Below are positions 62,735 through 64,000 of a DNA stretch of 64,000 nt, piece by piece. The stretch is from an uncultured Rickettsiales bacterium (GTDB taxonomy: Bacteria; Pseudomonadota; Alphaproteobacteria; Rickettsiales; UBA1997), in contig CALXVQ010000008.1 in assembly GCA_944392135.1 (NCBI GenBank), forward strand, positions 16,241 to 80,240. Direction: 5' to 3'. The notes beneath the pieces were generated by a model. That model did no database searches, was not told the DNA's origin, and worked only from the letters and a program-made list of their open reading frames with translations. Both the position numbers and the translations under genes were made by a program. Position 1 is the first letter of the stretch. The number at the start of each line of letters is the position of its first letter.

Positions 62735-64000
62735 AGTGGACTGCCACAGGCCTTCGGCTCTCGCAATGACGGTGTGGGGGTGTTGGCCTTCGCAATGACA
62801 GTGTATTGGGCACAATTGTTACCATAATGAGATTGCCACGGCTTTTTCAAAACCTCGCAATGATGAGCCAAGAATAAACGAGATTGCCACGAGTTGCAAA
62901 AGCAACTCTCGCAATGACGATGTAGGAGTAATGGCCTTCGCAATGGCAGTTCTTTTTTTGTCATTGCGAGCAAAGCGAAGCAATCCATAAACAACTATTC
63001 TTTTATTTATTAACAGAAAAATAAAAGAATTCACTACCCTTTGTCTCATTCGTCATTGCGAAGGCCAAAGGCCTGTGGCAATCCATAAACCACAAAACCA
63101 CCACAAAAAAACAGAAAAGAAAAAGAAATCACTAATTATAGATTTATATTATTTTTATTTTATTATAAAATAAAAACATTCACCATCAATAAAAACAAAA
63201 CATAAAACAAAAATGATTCATCACTATTTATCAAGTCAAAGAATTCATTTTTAATGAAATATTAATTTTCAATTTTCAATTTTTAATTTCTTATGCTTCG
63301 TTCGTTTCGCACTTCGTGGGACGACAAGCTAAAATGATTATGCAAGCATATCATTTTCCCACTTTGTGCTTCAATTTTTAATTTCTTATGTATTAATTTT
63401 CAATTTTCAATTTTCAATTTCTCTCTCAACCCCCCTGTTGCTTCGCAACTTCCCCCCTTACAAAGGGAGGCAAACCACCTATAAACCACTAATAGTCAAT
63501 ACAAAAACAGAAAAGAAAAAGAATTCACTATCAATAAAAAAGACAAAACAAAAAGAAAAATAATTTCATGGGTGAATAATTGTACCCTATAATGAGATTG
63601 CCACGGCTTTTTCAAAACCTCGCAATGATGAGCCAAGAATAAACGAGATTGCCACGAGTTGCAAAAGCAACTCTCGCAATGACGATGTAGGAGTAATGGC
63701 CTTCGCAATGGCAGTTCTTTTTTTGTCATTGCGAGCGAAGCGAAGCAATCCATAAACCACTGATATTTATTCATTCACAAAAAAACAAAAAAATTCACTA
63801 CCATTCACCCCCTTCGTCATTGCGAGCAAAGCGAAGCAATCCATAAATAACTATTCTTTTATTTATTAACAGAAAAATAAAAGAATTCACTACCCTTTGT
63901 CTCATTTGTCATTGCGAAGGCCGAAGGCCTGTGGCAATCCACAAACCACAAAACCACCACAAAAAACAGAAAATAAAAAGAAATCACTAATTATAGACTT
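62735..64000. repeat. Repeat cluster 4: palindromic elements and hairpin module
   Basis: From here to the window end there is no gene. About ten palindromic elements occur (near 62740, 62829, 62880, 62955, 63050, 63596, 63649, 63724, 63814 and 63908), plus one AT-rich module with heptamers, hairpin and C-run segment at 63205-63520. The block 62829-62990 recurs at 63590-63755 nearly unchanged, and 63001-63120 recurs at 63858-63980, so the cluster grew by duplication of segments of 100-160 bp. Frames reading CESCFCNSWQS-like peptides are repeat translations. Confidence 0.9.
63309..63369. repeat. 61-bp hairpin module, copy 4 of 4
   Basis: The outer arms GCACTTCGTGGGA/TCCCACTTTGTGC and the nested palindrome are the same as in copies 2 and 3; one base in the loop side (ACGACAAG) is shared with copy 1. 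Confidence 0.85.

Overview
The window is an AT-rich (well under 30% GC by eye) chromosomal segment of a Gram-negative bacterium, most likely an uncultured fermentative alphaproteobacterium. Markers for the class are a DUF1013/TrcR-type regulator, a PetR-like orphan response regulator, an RNase E with an acidic insert in its S1 domain, and a Fur of the alphaproteobacterial type without the CxxC zinc motif. KdsA, LpxR, an EptA-like transferase and a TolC-like protein show an outer membrane with Kdo-lipid A. AdhE and pyruvate formate-lyase point to an anaerobic, probably host-associated, fermentative life. No respiratory genes are visible. Genus and species cannot be named from the sequence.

Layout. 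1-6.1 kb: the 3' part of dnaK, a tiny lipoprotein, a large unrecognised membrane protein and rne. 6.2-7.3 kb: repeat cluster 1. 7.4-14.9 kb: rpmB, rpe, a response regulator, an ftsY-smpB-unknown-DsbD-like operon, a divergent NagA-like deacetylase, tRNA-Arg(UCG) and kdsA. 15.0-16.1 kb: repeat cluster 2. 16.1-32 kb: rplY, trcR, a TolC-like efflux protein, metK, gpsA, fba, an HD hydrolase, a proline iminopeptidase, pgi, traX, a double-domain thyX, a phosphohexomutase, mscS and trxB. 32.2-32.8 kb: repeat cluster 3. 33-36.5 kb: a prepilin-like protein, a DUF4349 protein and a TPR protein. 37.3-37.65 kb: a gene-free segment packed with a 9-bp repeat. 37.7-51.6 kb: hflK, a degenerate deformylase, rlmH, a methyltransferase, glmU, nlpD, rlmD, recF, a phosphoesterase, tsaC, eptA, rpmG, a lipoprotein and recJ. 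51.6-62.6 kb: LpxR and DUF3943 outer-membrane proteins, adhE, a metallo-hydrolase, a malate dehydrogenase-like protein, fic, fur and pflB. 62.7-64 kb: repeat cluster 4.

The most interesting signal is chromosomal rather than genic. Six perfect copies of a 20-bp sequence, one transition away from the ParB site parS, lie between 19.2 and 46.8 kb, mostly at the 3' ends of genes. Inside that span, 37.38-37.59 kb holds eight exact copies of TTATTAACA on both strands in about 207 bp. I infer that this is the replication origin (or another multi-site initiator region) with its centromere sites around it. Other points worth a second look are a fic gene bracketed by 41-bp direct repeats carrying a palindrome, a deformylase-like protein that has lost two of three metal ligands, hflK without hflC, and about 35 palindromic elements with constant ends but interchangeable, still base-paired centres.

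Metabolically, pgi, fba, rpe, gpsA and the hexomutase supply glycolytic and envelope precursors. PflB and AdhE turn pyruvate into acetyl-CoA, formate and ethanol and regenerate NAD. KdsA, GlmU, LpxR and EptA build and modify lipopolysaccharide and peptidoglycan precursors.
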